In this document: positions 23,501 to 35,086 of the stretch, one piece after another | How the letters are laid out: every line of letters starts with the position of its first letter | How positions within the stretch are numbered: the stretch's first letter is position 1 | NCBI GenBank assembly: GCA_033002965.1 | Contig: JAURVB010013184.1 | Coordinates: 1-64,000, forward strand | Direction: 5' to 3' | DNA: 64,000 bases | Origin: Piper betle | Taxonomy: Eukaryota > Streptophyta > Magnoliopsida > Piperales > Piperaceae | The notes under the pieces: model-generated | Seen by the model: the letters and a program-made list of their open reading frames with translations, nothing else | Told to the model about the DNA's origin: nothing | The model's database searches: none | Position numbers and translations under genes: made by a program

Positions 23501-26500
23501 CTTGGTCCTTGTCTGGTTGGTGCCAAGCACTGGCAGAGGCAGGACTGAGACTCAATTGGTCCTATTTTGGTTGAGGTGAAGTAGGGGTGAGCATTCATCA
23601 ACTGAACTGACCAACTGAACGCCCAATTGGTTCCAGAAAATTGAAACTGAACTGAACCAAAGTTCGGGTCAAAACTGAATCACTATTTCGGTTAATTCAG
23701 TTGGTTCAGTTTGGTTTTGGTTTGGTTAATTCACTAATAATGGTGTTCAAGCTAAGAGTTTTTACTTAAACTTTGTAGCCATCTAAAAAGCTTTTCACAA
23801 AAATTGTAGATCTTCTTGGCAAACTTTTCTAGATAAAGTCTTATTAGACATCATCCTTTTTGAGATTCTCTTTTGCATAATTGTTCTCAAACTAAGACAA
23901 GTTGAATGAAGGCTCATTAAAATATATATTTACAAAAAAAAATTTTTAGCCTATTGAGATTCTTAAGAACTCATTTATAACATGATAAGAAGCTCAAGCA
24001 AAACCTTTGGTTCCTGGACTTCCTGCAATGCTTGCTTAAAATATATAAGCCTGTTTCAGTAAAAGTGTCTGCCATTTCAAGTGGTAGCTTACCATGTTTT
24101 CTCTTGAGTTTCATAGTAATTTCTCGAACTTACTTCAGCTTTTAGATTGCCTGCTGGGCCACAACGAATCTGCATTGTTCAGGCGTGCTCAGCTTAAGGC
24201 TCTTGTCTCCATCCACAGTAAAGAGGTTATGTTGTTTCCATTTGTTTGTATTCATTCTTTGAGGTACATCAGTTATTCATTGATCTGTTTGTTCCCTTTA
24301 CAAGGCTGGCAAGGGTGGTGAACTAACTCATGATGAAACAACTATTATTAGTGGAGCTCTTGATTTGACTGAGAAGGTAAAAATGGAGTGATCTGTTTGT
24401 TATCGCTGGAAACCTTCTGCATGTATTGTTTGTTTAGTTAGCTTAATTTTATCATTATTGAGGAATTCGTTCTTCTACCACCTGAAACCAAAAAGGCGTT
24501 GGTACATGCATCCTAACCTAAAAGGAATTATTGAGAATTTCTTTGCTGAAAATATTTTGGTTGAAGATTAAGTGCAATAGTCTTCTAGATATTGAGATGT
24601 CAAAAGTAAGTCAAGTTAGGATGTTGTTACAGGTGAAAGTTATTTCAAGAAATTTGTATTGGGAAGGAGGAGGTAGCCTCACATTAGGATTAGGCTTGTT
24701 AGCTTTTTTCACTGTTATGGACTCAGTAGACATATGATAAAAATTTTCGTATCAACTCAAAACCTGTAACCTATTTCATGCAAAATATTTGTATATGTTG
24801 AACAAACTATGTTGGATTAAGTTTCTTATTGTTCATATTCTTTTCGTCTTTGCTGAATTATGTTCTCAGACAGCTGAAGAGGCAATGACACCTATAGAAT
24901 CTACATTCTCATTGGATGTCAACTCAAAACTGGATTGGTGAGTTCCATTTTTGTTCTGATAATGATTACTCTTGCTTTTTGCTTGTGGTGCCAACTTTAA
25001 TGATGAATGTGGACTAGAAAAATTAGGTTTTTCTGACAATTATTCTAAGAGTGAACTTTGATCATTGTGGTATATAGGTGGGGTATGATTCCACATTGTC
25101 TGGAAAAAGTATAGTTTTTTTGTCATGGTTTTTGCCATTTTGTTGCTCTCAGCAAGTAGCTCAATTGATGTCCTTTCTATTCCTCTGTGGATCAGGGAAG
25201 CCATTGGTAAAATTCTTGCTCGAGGCCATAGCCGGGTGCCTGTCTATGCAGGAAATCCTAAGAATATTATTGGCCTTTTGCTTGTGAGTAATAGATATTC
25301 TTGATTTTGTTTCGACTCTGACTTGTGCTGTGCATCTTCAGTCCTTGTGTTGTGGGATTTAATATTCATGATATTCGAAAATGTTTATTCCATGGAAAGG
25401 TTTAATTTTTTGATCACTTCTTGCCTTAGGAAGCTGAACTCTTATGTTTAAGTTTTGGTAATCAGGTAAAAAGCCTTCTTACTGTCCGGGCTGAGACTGA
25501 GACTCCAGTTAGTTCTGTTTCAATTCGCAGGATTCCACGGTTTGATACTATGCTCTTTTTTCTGTATTTTCTTATGCAAAAAGTTGTACTTCATACATAT
25601 TTTTCTTTTCAGTGTTCCTGCCGACATGCCCCTCTATGATATACTTAATGAGTTTCAAAAGGGTAGCAGTCATATGGCTGCTGTAGTGAAAGCTAAAAGA
25701 AAAAGCAAGAATGTTACACCTATTTGTGATGAAGATAAGATCAAAGAGAATAAACTACAAAGTGCAGACTCCAGCCTAACAACTCCTTTGCTAGAGGCAG
25801 TAAAAACAGAAACCTTTGTTGTGGATATTGAGAAGGGAACTCACAAGCGCACTAATGGAGATAAGCAGACCCATTCAATGCAAAATGAGTCGTCAACAAA
25901 CCTTGTGTCACGTTTAACAGAGGATATAGAAGAGGGAGAGGTCATTGGCATAATCACCTTGGAGGATGTTTTTGAGGAACTCCTTCAAGTAAGTTATCAA
26001 CCGTTAGGCTGAAACTAAACATTCACTTCACCATACCACAATTCTATCTACTGAGACAAATCTTGATATGCAGGAGGAAATTGTGGATGAAACCGATGAG
26101 TACATCGACGTTCACAGAAGGTAAGTAATTTGAGGGAATGATTGTTGCAATTTTTAGACAATTAGTTATTTAGAATGCCTTGCATTATTAAAGACTTTTG
26201 GGTTTTCAAGACTTCACCATGGTGTGAATTTGGTTTTGATGTCGCTAATCTCTATACAATCCTCGTTAATTTTTCATTGAAGTACTTATGGCCGCTCAGG
26301 ATGAAAGCGTTCCCTTGTTTGGTTTATGATGTTTCAAATTGCTTTCATCTACAATGTTTAACAATAGGTTCTCACCAAAGGGATGTTAAGATTTTATGGG
26401 CTATTAGGGTTAACATGTAGAGATTTGTATCTGCCTTCCTGTACATATTTTGATGATTGAAATATGGGGCGTATATTTATATGCTCCATTTACTGTTGTA

Positions 26501-26854
26501 GGATACGAGTGGCTGCTGCAGCTGCGGCTTCTTCAGTAGCCAGGGCACCTTCTATAAGAAGGTTAACCGCTCAAAAGGTGAGGGAAGCTCTTCCTTTGTT
26601 AGTTGCTAGTTAAATTTCGCTATATTCTTAAAGCTTTTTTTGCTGCTGTACTTTTCCCTATTGACTGAAATGTAAGATTAAATAGAATGTAAAAAGTGCT
26701 AAGCGTGCATACTTTGATATCTTACATTAATTGTGTTGTGTTACCATAGGGAGGACAGAATCGCCCTGCTGCTCAGCGGAAGTATACTGAAGAAGACTTG
26801 CATTCAGCGAGAAATCAGGCGATCAATCCAGAGCCTTTGGGTGAAACAAGATAA
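20530..26854 (+). CDS. DUF21/CBS-domain membrane protein (CNNM/CorC-like), 13 exons
   Basis: Coding exons: 20530-20626 (probably from 20387), 21920-21996, 22144-22227, 22313-22426, 24139-24225, 24305-24376, 24870-24937, 25196-25283, 25466-25539, 25613-25988, 26074-26120, 26502-26577, 26750-26854. All introns are GT...AG and phases agree; from ATG 20530 the product is 454 residues. Residues 1-125 form the DUF21 transmembrane module ([66 protein letters not shown]). Residues about 180-240 form the first CBS domain ([39 protein letters not shown]), and 255-379 the second, with a charged insertion before [19 protein letters not shown]. The basic C-tail contains Ala-rich [20 protein letters not shown]. 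This family mediates or regulates Mg2+ transport; Arabidopsis homologues are called MGR. Localisation (tonoplast or plasma membrane) cannot be told here. Family call is firm; the start is uncertain. Confidence 0.93.
22427..24138 (+). other. Large fourth intron of the DUF21/CBS gene with repeat insertions
   Basis: At 1712 bp it is the longest intron. 22970-23560 is a degenerate repetitive tract with recurring CTTGCTTGGCC / TTGAGCC motifs. At 23582 a hAT-like terminus (TAGGGGTGAGCATTC) begins, followed by AACTGAAC / GGTTCAGTTTGG repeats to about 23720; its other end was not found. Splice sites on both sides are good. Confidence 0.7.
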
Positions 26855-26904
26855 CAAAACGGCGGATGAGAAATCTTTATATTGACATATAGATAATGTT
26901 TTAT
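26855..26904 (+). other. 3' UTR start of the DUF21/CBS gene and left edge of the duplicated unit
   Basis: After the stop TAA (26852-26854), about 50 bp is unique to this locus. From about 26905 (accacttgttatgtatgaga) the sequence recurs at about 36804 and 52263. Confidence 0.6.
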
Positions 26905-27452
26905 CTACCACTTGTTATGTATGAGAGACTGATAATAACAGCCGGCCGGAGTTTGTTTTTTATTTTTCTTGTTTAAATTAATTTTCATATCTTTTTCTTT
27001 ATTTAATGGTAGGACATATATTAAATATCGGCAAGGAACGGAGTCAACATGATTAGTGTGTATAAACATGGGTACGTGCATGCGTTCTTGTGCATAGGAT
27101 TTTTTTCCCCGTGTGGTAAAAACCTTGTGTTTGTTCAAAATGTTGTATCAAGTATTGAATTGGCAAATTGTAGATCCCATATGGCTTTAAGATGAACCTG
27201 CCGATTGTTATAATACTACTTGAGCGAGCTTTCTTGTTAAATTTTATGTTGCTTATGCTTTTTGGAATTTTATTTATTGACATGTTTTATAAAATCGATA
27301 AGAGGGGGGATAGAGATGATTGAGTGTTACTTTGGAAAATACATGATTCGAGTTTTTCAAAAACTCAGATATTACCTTCTTAGTGATGGAGCCTGACTCA
27401 GTCCATTACAGTTTTCGTCTCTACCAACAATAAAGGCTGATATAAATTAAGT

Positions 27453-27636
27453 AGGGTTTAAACTCAATTGGTTCAAAACTTGACTCAAAAATAACTCGAT
27501 TTAATGAGCCAGGACTTGGGCTTGTACTTGCTCAATCTGGCATAATTTAAAGATTGATATTTTATATAATGATTAAAATTTTTAATCATATTAATTTTAT
27601 TTTTTTATACAAATATAATCAAATTATAAATTATCA
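27453..27636. mobile_element. Truncated left part of a hAT-like element (block A)
   Basis: From tagggtttaaactc the sequence matches the left portion of the element at 37347-37807 in block B, then jumps at about 27636 to sequence that in B lies near 39430. The element is therefore cut off here. Confidence 0.5.
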
Positions 27637-28679
27637 TTTTGAGTCACAATTAGGTGCATTTTAAATCTGAACGGTAAAAGCTTATCAGTTTAGCCACATT
27701 TTTTTCTCCGTGGAGTACAGATTTGGTTGAAAGTTGATGAACAATAGCTGTTGTAAATCTTGAGATTCACCTTTCTTTATCAACTTCTCATATTCTTCCA
27801 AAATATTCCAAAAGGGTTAGAGGCGTCAATCTTAATCTAAGATTTACGTAAAAATATATGACAATTTTGTTGATGTTCTTCTTGACAGTAATTTTCCTCC
27901 TTTGTTCAGGTTAATAATTCAAACCTTCCGCTAATACATGGGAATTATCAGAGTTACTTGTGTTTTAATAGCTTTTGCATCAAATTATAATGCCATTAAA
28001 AGGGTCCCTTAACTATCAATCTTGTAAAACAAGACCATTTTTTTTAATTCTTCTTCTTTTTTCACCCGATACTAAAAGATATTGAGGGCATGGATCCTGA
28101 ATTTGGATCTATATAATTACAAATGATAAAATTTTAAATGATCTAACGTTTTATTTAATGCTAATTGTCATCTTTTAGCCAAATTTGGGACCGCAGAAGC
28201 ATTAGTGAATTTGACACCAACTCTTCAATTAGCCACAAAAAATAGTAGCCTTCTTAATCTTAATTTAAACGTGAACTGATTACCAGTATATCATAAACAT
28301 CTCACAACATTAACATGCATGCTAAGATACACACATAAACACAACACAAAAACAAAATCCTAAAGAAACCCATGGCAGTATTAACATTGTAATTTGTTGA
28401 GATCAGGTAGCGTCGGCGCGCGCTCTTGGAACAGCAAAAGTTGCAAAATGAACAGCTCATAAACTAATACGGTATTTATACATGTATTACTCCATGGTCA
28501 AATGCTTCCCATCCTCGCACTTTGATTTTCTCAACTGTTAGTGATCAATGTGGAAGTTCCACAACTTCTTGGAAGCTCAAACTGACCATATCTGTATATA
28601 CAGTTGACAATGTTACTCCATAGAATTATAGATCTAGCATCAAAAGTCTAATACCAGGAACAAGATCAAGGCCTGCTCG

Positions 28680-28960
28680 TCACACAACTAAAAGACCCAG
28701 GTGAAGATTATGGCAGTGTTGATCAACATAGCCGACATCCGATCTTGCAACAGCATTAGGAAAGGCTATCATATGTTGCAAGCTTTCTACCTTCAATATC
28801 AGTCTTGCCAACAAAGGAGGACAGTGCACCTCCATATGATGTAAAGCCTTGCCCTCCTCTCCTTTGCTCTCTTCGAACACCGCTGCCCAGTCCGGGGCTT
28901 CAGAATGCTTCTGGGCACCGAGAACAGCTGCACAGCCATGGTGATGAATGACAATAAAAT
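28680..28960 (-). other. Conserved minus-strand open frame, block A copy (unknown)
   Basis: On the minus strand the frame is open from about 28960 to 28680 and includes APDWAAVFEESKGEEGKA, HHMEVHCPPLLARLILKVE and DVGYVDQHCHNLHL, ending in a stop at about 28680. I do not recognise a family. The segment recurs in B (40440-40760) and C (54416-54760). Relative to C this copy differs by in-frame 3- and 6-base indels, which suggests a once-coding exon, but no start context or partner exon is established. A second overlapping minus-strand frame (MAVQLFSVPRSILKP...) is probably a shadow. Confidence 0.35.
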
Positions 28961-29980
28961 AAACTATGAAACGAATCGATCGATTTTGCGAAGAGACGGT
29001 GCTATGAAAAAACTCTTTGATTTGTTCTAGCTAGAGCTCCAATGGAGCTTGATTACTTATAGGAGAAATGAGTGGTGTTTGACACTAAGAAAAATTTTGT
29101 AGGCCCCAGTGTGAACGTTTTTGTTGTATAACTAATAATTGGCGCTACTTAACTGTAAATATTTTTTCCTTAATAATAATATTGAAATGACAGCAACTTT
29201 TAGATTTTACCGTCCAATAAAATTGTATGGTTGTGGTTATTTTATATAAATAAAATTGCCCTCATCGTCTAAGTGTCCTTATAATCTTACGACTAATATT
29301 AAATTTAGCTTATAAAAGAATATTAGCTAAAACTGATACTAATTATTCTCCCAATAATATATATAATGCTATTAAGAATAGTCTTCTTTCTTTTATGAGT
29401 ATAGACTTGACGGTGGTCTAATAGTCCATGTGGAAAATGTGCAAACTTAATCGAATGTCATCATTTTTTGATAAATATAACCCTGTAGCTGTGCATTTTA
29501 ATTTATACCACATTAAATATGAATAAATAAAGAGGTTCTTAGTTTTGGATTGAGCAGCTGTTATAAAAATATGAGTCAAAATATGTGTAAACGTCCATTT
29601 GAATTATGCGTCTATATTTTTTCAAAATTAGACAAATTAATTATTCTTATAACTCGTTTTTATAATCTGATGTCTTATTTTTACTTGAAATAAGATATAT
29701 ACAAATACCAGCACAAGCTGTTACTAATTTTTGTGCAAATAAAAAGACAACCACAAACAAACACAACTCGTTAGTTATTCAGAAAGGCCTGACCATTTTT
29801 GAAGTTGGAATTCTACTACCTAATTAATATAAAAATGGAGTGGCGTACAAATCATTGTAAAAAATGCCCTTTTTTTCCTTATGGAAAATGTTTGCAACCT
29901 GCATGCCTACTTAATTATAATTACCATCACCTACTTCAATTTGTTTAACAATATCTAAACACGGCAAATTGTCACTAGTA

Positions 29981-30250
29981 TTAGTACACTAAAATTGCAA
30001 TCTGCATCACACAACACACACAAAAAAGCTTTTTCGATATGGAGGCAGGCTTGCGGCAATCAAGGCTACCTGGATGGAGACCAAGAGAGAGTAGTGAAAT
30101 ATCATGCAAAGTGATGAGCAGACTTGCTTCTTGAGCCAACTGAGGTGCCCAGATGAAGAGGAAGTGCTCATCAAGATTGTAACTCTTGATGGTCATTGCT
30201 GCTATTTCGACATGCTCACAACTACAACATATCTTGCAAGGTATAATCAA
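29981..30250 (-). other. Minus-strand open frame, block A copy (unknown, weak)
   Basis: An 89-codon frame (begins MIIPCKICCSCEHVEIAAM). The segment recurs at 41800-42010 and 55743-56010, but the frames there are shifted or shortened (55743-55940 keeps NCRKPAS). It could be an upstream exon of the frame at 28680-28960 or non-coding. No motif recognised. Confidence 0.2.
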
Positions 30251-30404
30251 TGATCGGGTGGAAGTGCGTCTACAGGATTGTTAGGAGAAGTGGACATTGG
30301 CAAGAATGTGGGAGACAAGCAACCACACTTGATCTCTCTAGCAGTGATCTAGTATGTAGGAAACTGGATTGAGTGCACGAATGTCACATTTTGATGGGTG
30401 TTAA

Positions 30405-30840
30405 CCTATAGAGTTTTTATTCAAAAAGAGGAGAATATTTTATATTACTATGAGGTAGGAAAATCAAAGCCAAATTACCATAAAAGAGGGAAAAAATACA
30501 AATTGTCTAAAATACTATCATTTAAAAATTAAAATAAACTTAATTTACTAAAACTTTTTAAAAATTAAAAAAAAATTGTTTTCAAAAGGTGACCAGTGGC
30601 TGTCCCTTGTCTTGGGGCCGCGAGACCGGCCGCCTTGAGGCCCAACCGCCTCAGGCGTAACCATGGCTAGCCCCCGAGGCTAGAGCCGGTTGGCTCTTGA
30701 GGTTTGGGGGTCTAGTTGCATAAAGGTCAGAGCGTCCCAACCGTCCCATAGCCGGGACCAGCTGAACTGGCTGCAGGCGACCACTTTGTTAAAAGGCCGT
30801 AGGGATTCAATCTTGTCACCCTAGGCCGGATTCAGATATT
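30405..30840. mobile_element. GC-rich TIR element, block A copy, right end missing
   Basis: The left terminal repeat (agagtttttattcaaaaaga...) and GC-rich core (30595-30835, with GAGGCCCAACCGCCTC) match the element at 42805-43400. The right terminal repeat is absent; at about 30840 the sequence switches to a different repeat. Confidence 0.6.
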
Positions 30841-31640
30841 TTTTAAAGTATGAAATGGCTTCTAACTTAGCCAAGACATCCAAGTTCGAAGAATGAAATG
30901 AGGAGTCTAAATAAGTTTTACATTAACACATGATACATACACAACACATTTAAGGGATTGGTTTAAATATCTCACAACCATAAATCTGGTAAATATGCAA
31001 TACATTTATCTGATTGATAATGGTTTCTGATTATATTTGAGTTTGGACCTTTCAGATATATATTAAAAAGTATTTAGATAGGACACAAATTTTGAGAAAT
31101 CCAATCAGTATTTTTTATCAGAATAGGTGATATTTTATAAATTATATTTTAAAATGTTTTAAATGTATTTTTTAAATTTTTTAAAATTCATATTAAAATT
31201 TAAATTATCTATAATATTTTATTCAAACGGGTCAAATGTATATATTTTTTAAAATATGAAATGACTACTAACTTGGCAAAGACATCCAAATTCGAAAAAC
31301 AAAATGAGGAGTCCAAATAAGTTTTACATTAACCATTATACATAAACAACGCATTAAGGGATGGGTTCAAATGTCTCATAACCATAAATCTGGTAATTAT
31401 CCGGTCCATTTATATCTCACTTGAAATGGTTTCTAATCATATTTTGGTTTGGATATTTTGGATATATATATATATATTAAAAACTATTTAGATCATACAC
31501 AAATTTAAGGAGATCCTATGAGTATCCAATTTGAATAGGTGATATTTTATAAATTATGTATTAAAATATTTTAAATAATATTTTTTATATTTTATATTTA
31601 TTTTAAATTTTATATTATTTATAATATTTTATTTAATTTG
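30838..31640. repeat. Two tandem units of about 400 bp
   Basis: Unit 1 (30838-31238) and unit 2 (31239-31640) align throughout, for example tatgaaatggcttctaactt versus tatgaaatgactactaactt, and ctcacaaccataaatctggt versus ctcataaccataaatctggt. A single partial copy occurs in block B at about 43978-44310. Confidence 0.7.
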
Positions 31641-32402
31641 GTCTGATATGGATATTTTTATTGGGCCTCAGTGGCTCATGCATGTGGCATACAAGACAAT
31701 ATTTTTTAAAATGGGATAAAACAATCAATAAGTGCTCCACCACTTTCAAAGTCGTGGGAAATGGATAATCTGTTTTCGCTTTTCCAATGAGCATATGTAC
31801 TCTTTCAATTTACAAACAAAAAATCTTAAAATTCCAAATAAGTACTAGACCATCTAAGGCATTTATATATATATGTTCATAATTATTTATTACTCATTAA
31901 TTTATAATAAGATGATTTAAACTCATTAATTTCTACTTGGCTAGTTGGTTAAAATTTATTCGAGATAGTATTAAATAGTGGACTAGGCATATACCTATGC
32001 CTAGAAAAAGAAAATTAGAGCTTTAGAATTACTTTTTGATTTCAATAATTCACCGAGTCAACTCCACTCCATGAGTTTTGAGTTAAAATCCACGAACTGA
32101 TTTCACATTAACCGATTTTATAATTGACTCTCCTTCATTCTCCCTCAGTCAAGTAAAAATAATTTTGTATATATATATATATATTAGTTTAATTAAATCA
32201 ATAATTTAAAATAACATATTATTAATTTTATTTGTCAAAGTAAGCAATATCTACTAATTTGATATATTATTTTTCTTACTGGATTAAAAAATTGATATAA
32301 ATAACTACTAAGTTAGTTGAGAGTCGACTCTACAACCTACGTAAATCAATTCTGAGTGTTGACTTTTTAAACTAAGGTAAATTTGAAAAACTAATCTCAC
32401 AT

Positions 32403-32858
32403 CTAATAAATTCCTCTTAAACACACTAAACTAATCTTGTAAAGAACCATAACATCCTTTTCTTTTTCTAAGTGAATTTTCATGAATGACACGCATGCAT
32501 GGTAAATGTAATTACAAGTCTTCTCTTGTCTGGTAGCTGGGAATCCAATTCCCACTGTCCCATTCTTGTTGCAGAGCATGTGATCAATTAGTCTCTGTCG
32601 TCGACTGTACCAGGTCAAATTAAACTCCTCTAACACCATATCCTTCTCCACATATACTCTTTTGGCAGTTTGCTGATCCGTGCAGGACATGAAACATTTG
32701 GAAGACATCCTCGTGCTGCACAGACATGGGTGAAACTTCCCAATAGAGGAGGAGAGAAATTTGCGTCCCAAACTCTCGTGCGATTCACGAGCTAATGTCT
32801 TACCAGTCTGTGTCTTATCACCCCGTCTTGTCTTGTTTAATGCCAGCCATGGAAGCAA
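32403..32858 (-). other. Conserved minus-strand open frame, block A copy (unknown protein)
   Basis: A 151-codon frame containing GKTLARESHESLGRKFLSSS, CSTRMSSKCFMSCTDQQTAK and RQRLIDHMLCNKNGTVGIG. The block C copy (58989-59408, 139 codons) keeps the same frame over about 110 residues, with mostly single-residue differences. The block B copy (about 46060-46460) has two 22-bp deletions that break the frame. No family recognised; the composition is not obviously low-complexity. It could be an exon remnant, or a fortuitous frame kept because the duplicates are young. Confidence 0.35.
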
Positions 32859-33612
32859 GTGAAGTGTATAATTAAAGGAGTGCTCTTTATTTTTTTGAGG
32901 TCAAGATTGATTACAAGTGGGCATATGTACCACAATGTGAGCATGCTTCTTAGAAAGATATTTATTATTATTTTGAAGTGTTTCAAATCAAGATTTTTCA
33001 TATCTAAAAATAATTATGATTTTTTCAGACAGTGGAAAGATGAGAGCCACTCAAATCTAGCTTGCCCAACAACCTTGTGAACGAGAGGTTGTGAGTAGAG
33101 TGTAATTACGAAGAACTCCATCACGGGATGTGTACGGAGACGTAGGTGTACATTGTGGAAATTAGACTAACTTAAACATTTGTTTCACTGTAGGAGATAC
33201 AAGTTTGTGAAAGGAGTCCCATGAAACTAGAATATTTATTCGTATTAATAAAAAGGGAACAATACATTATGCCCATTTTATAAAGATAGAAGATTCAATT
33301 AATTTAAAAATAAGAAAATAAAAATAATATATTAAATTATTACAATATATCTCATAATTTACCAATTTATTAGAAGCTAGTTTTGCAAAGTTCTAAAATT
33401 ACAAATTACTTCGCTTCATGCAAACACTTCCCTCATATGATTCCCAACAATAATTTACTGCAAATTTGATGGATTATGAACAAACGTTAATACAAAAGAG
33501 ACATTCAACTTCAGTAAGTACTGTTAGGCACCACCTCTCCTATTGCTTTTTTTATATCCTCATGAGATTACAAAAAAATGTCATGTCATTTACGAGGAAC
33601 AATATTTGGGCA

Positions 33613-35086
33613 TACCCCATCGCATTTTAAACGATAGGATGGTGTTAGCGGCATTTTTATTAGATCCCTTCGATACATGGCCATTTAGTCGAATTTTATC
33701 GCAAGTTTAATAAACATACAAGGATGAGATCCCTTTGATTTTCGCATTGAAACTCTATAAATGTATGATACAAGCCTTTGCCCTAAGCTTATTATATAAG
33801 TATGTATATTTTTAAGGATTTCATACATAAGAGAGTGATCGGTATAGGGATATGCAGGTTGTAATAGTACCTATTTTACCTTTAAGCAGTGCAATGTATG
33901 TAGGGTAGTGCAAATGTAACGTGTTTTAAAAATTGTGGCACATTGGTTCCGAGCTACATAGGTACAATGACAGTGATATATGGGAGGTATAAGGGTATAA
34001 GCAATATATGAATATTTGGATGTATGTAAGATGCCTTTTTGTAGGCAATTATGGTATGATATATTGCTGCATCGGCCTTCGCTTACCACCTGGTATGATT
34101 TTAAGAGTTTCTACAATTTTTTCGTGGGTATTTAGATACTAATTTGCCAGTAATGCTATATTTATAGTCTCTACAGGATCAGTAATTAATTACTGACATT
34201 TTTCTCTAATATATATAGGTGATTAGTCTTTTGACAGGTGTAGGTGAACTGATTGAACAACTCATGGCTGGAGATTTTGTGTTATATTTGTGTTAATTAC
34301 TAAATTAATGTAATATGAAATTGAGATGTAGTATGTTACGAAATAAACCCTTAAGTTATATAAACTTGTATGATTTAGAATTAGTTAATTGATTGTTGTT
34401 ATGCATGTGTGTTTTATATATCATTACATTAGACACACTTTGGGGCACTTTAATCATCGTCTGCAAGGTATAAGCCTCAAGTCCCCGAACACGATAAGGA
34501 GCTTACCGGGTATGTGAAACATATTTGTTGTAGTTGTGTGTGTGTAATAAAGAAACACGGGTAGGAGGCGCATACAGTTCACACTATTTGAAAACCCATG
34601 TGAAGATCGGGTGTTAAGATTTGATGCCCTGACATCTGATGATGCTGTGTTTAATTATTTTATAATTTTCTTGCACATATTAGATATATAGAATGGGTAT
34701 TAGATATATAGAATGGATAACCAAGACCATTGTTTAAATTCTCTACATTAATCTAAATGTAAAAAATTAAGAAATGTAATGAATCACTTGAACTAAGTAG
34801 TAATAAAATGTTCATGTCATAATATACAACCTTAAAACTGTAGTGGGGAGGTTCTACCTCTATTGTAGTTAGGGGTGATTATATAGGATCCTTAAGTTTA
34901 TAAGCCTCTCTATGCTAGTATGAATCATCATGCATATGTGATGAAACCCTGTAAGGTTGTCCGTCTTAAGCCTCTGCGAAGGTTGATATGATTCCATAAA
35001 GTTTGTACGAGAGTAGTCCAACGAATAGTTTCTAAATTATAACATCGTATTTGGTGCACTCTCAGGCTGAAAAATGGGGTCTCACA
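33613..35086 (-). mobile_element. LTR-like segment unique to block A
   Basis: This stretch of about 1.47 kb replaces the GPX pseudogene plus LTR found in B and C. On the minus strand it begins TGTGTGAGACCCCATTTTT at its gypsy-proximal edge, a typical plant gypsy LTR start, and directly abuts the integrase fragment. The other end at about 33613 abuts sequence shared with C (position 60268). No second copy exists in the window, so LTR identity is inference. Confidence 0.45.
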
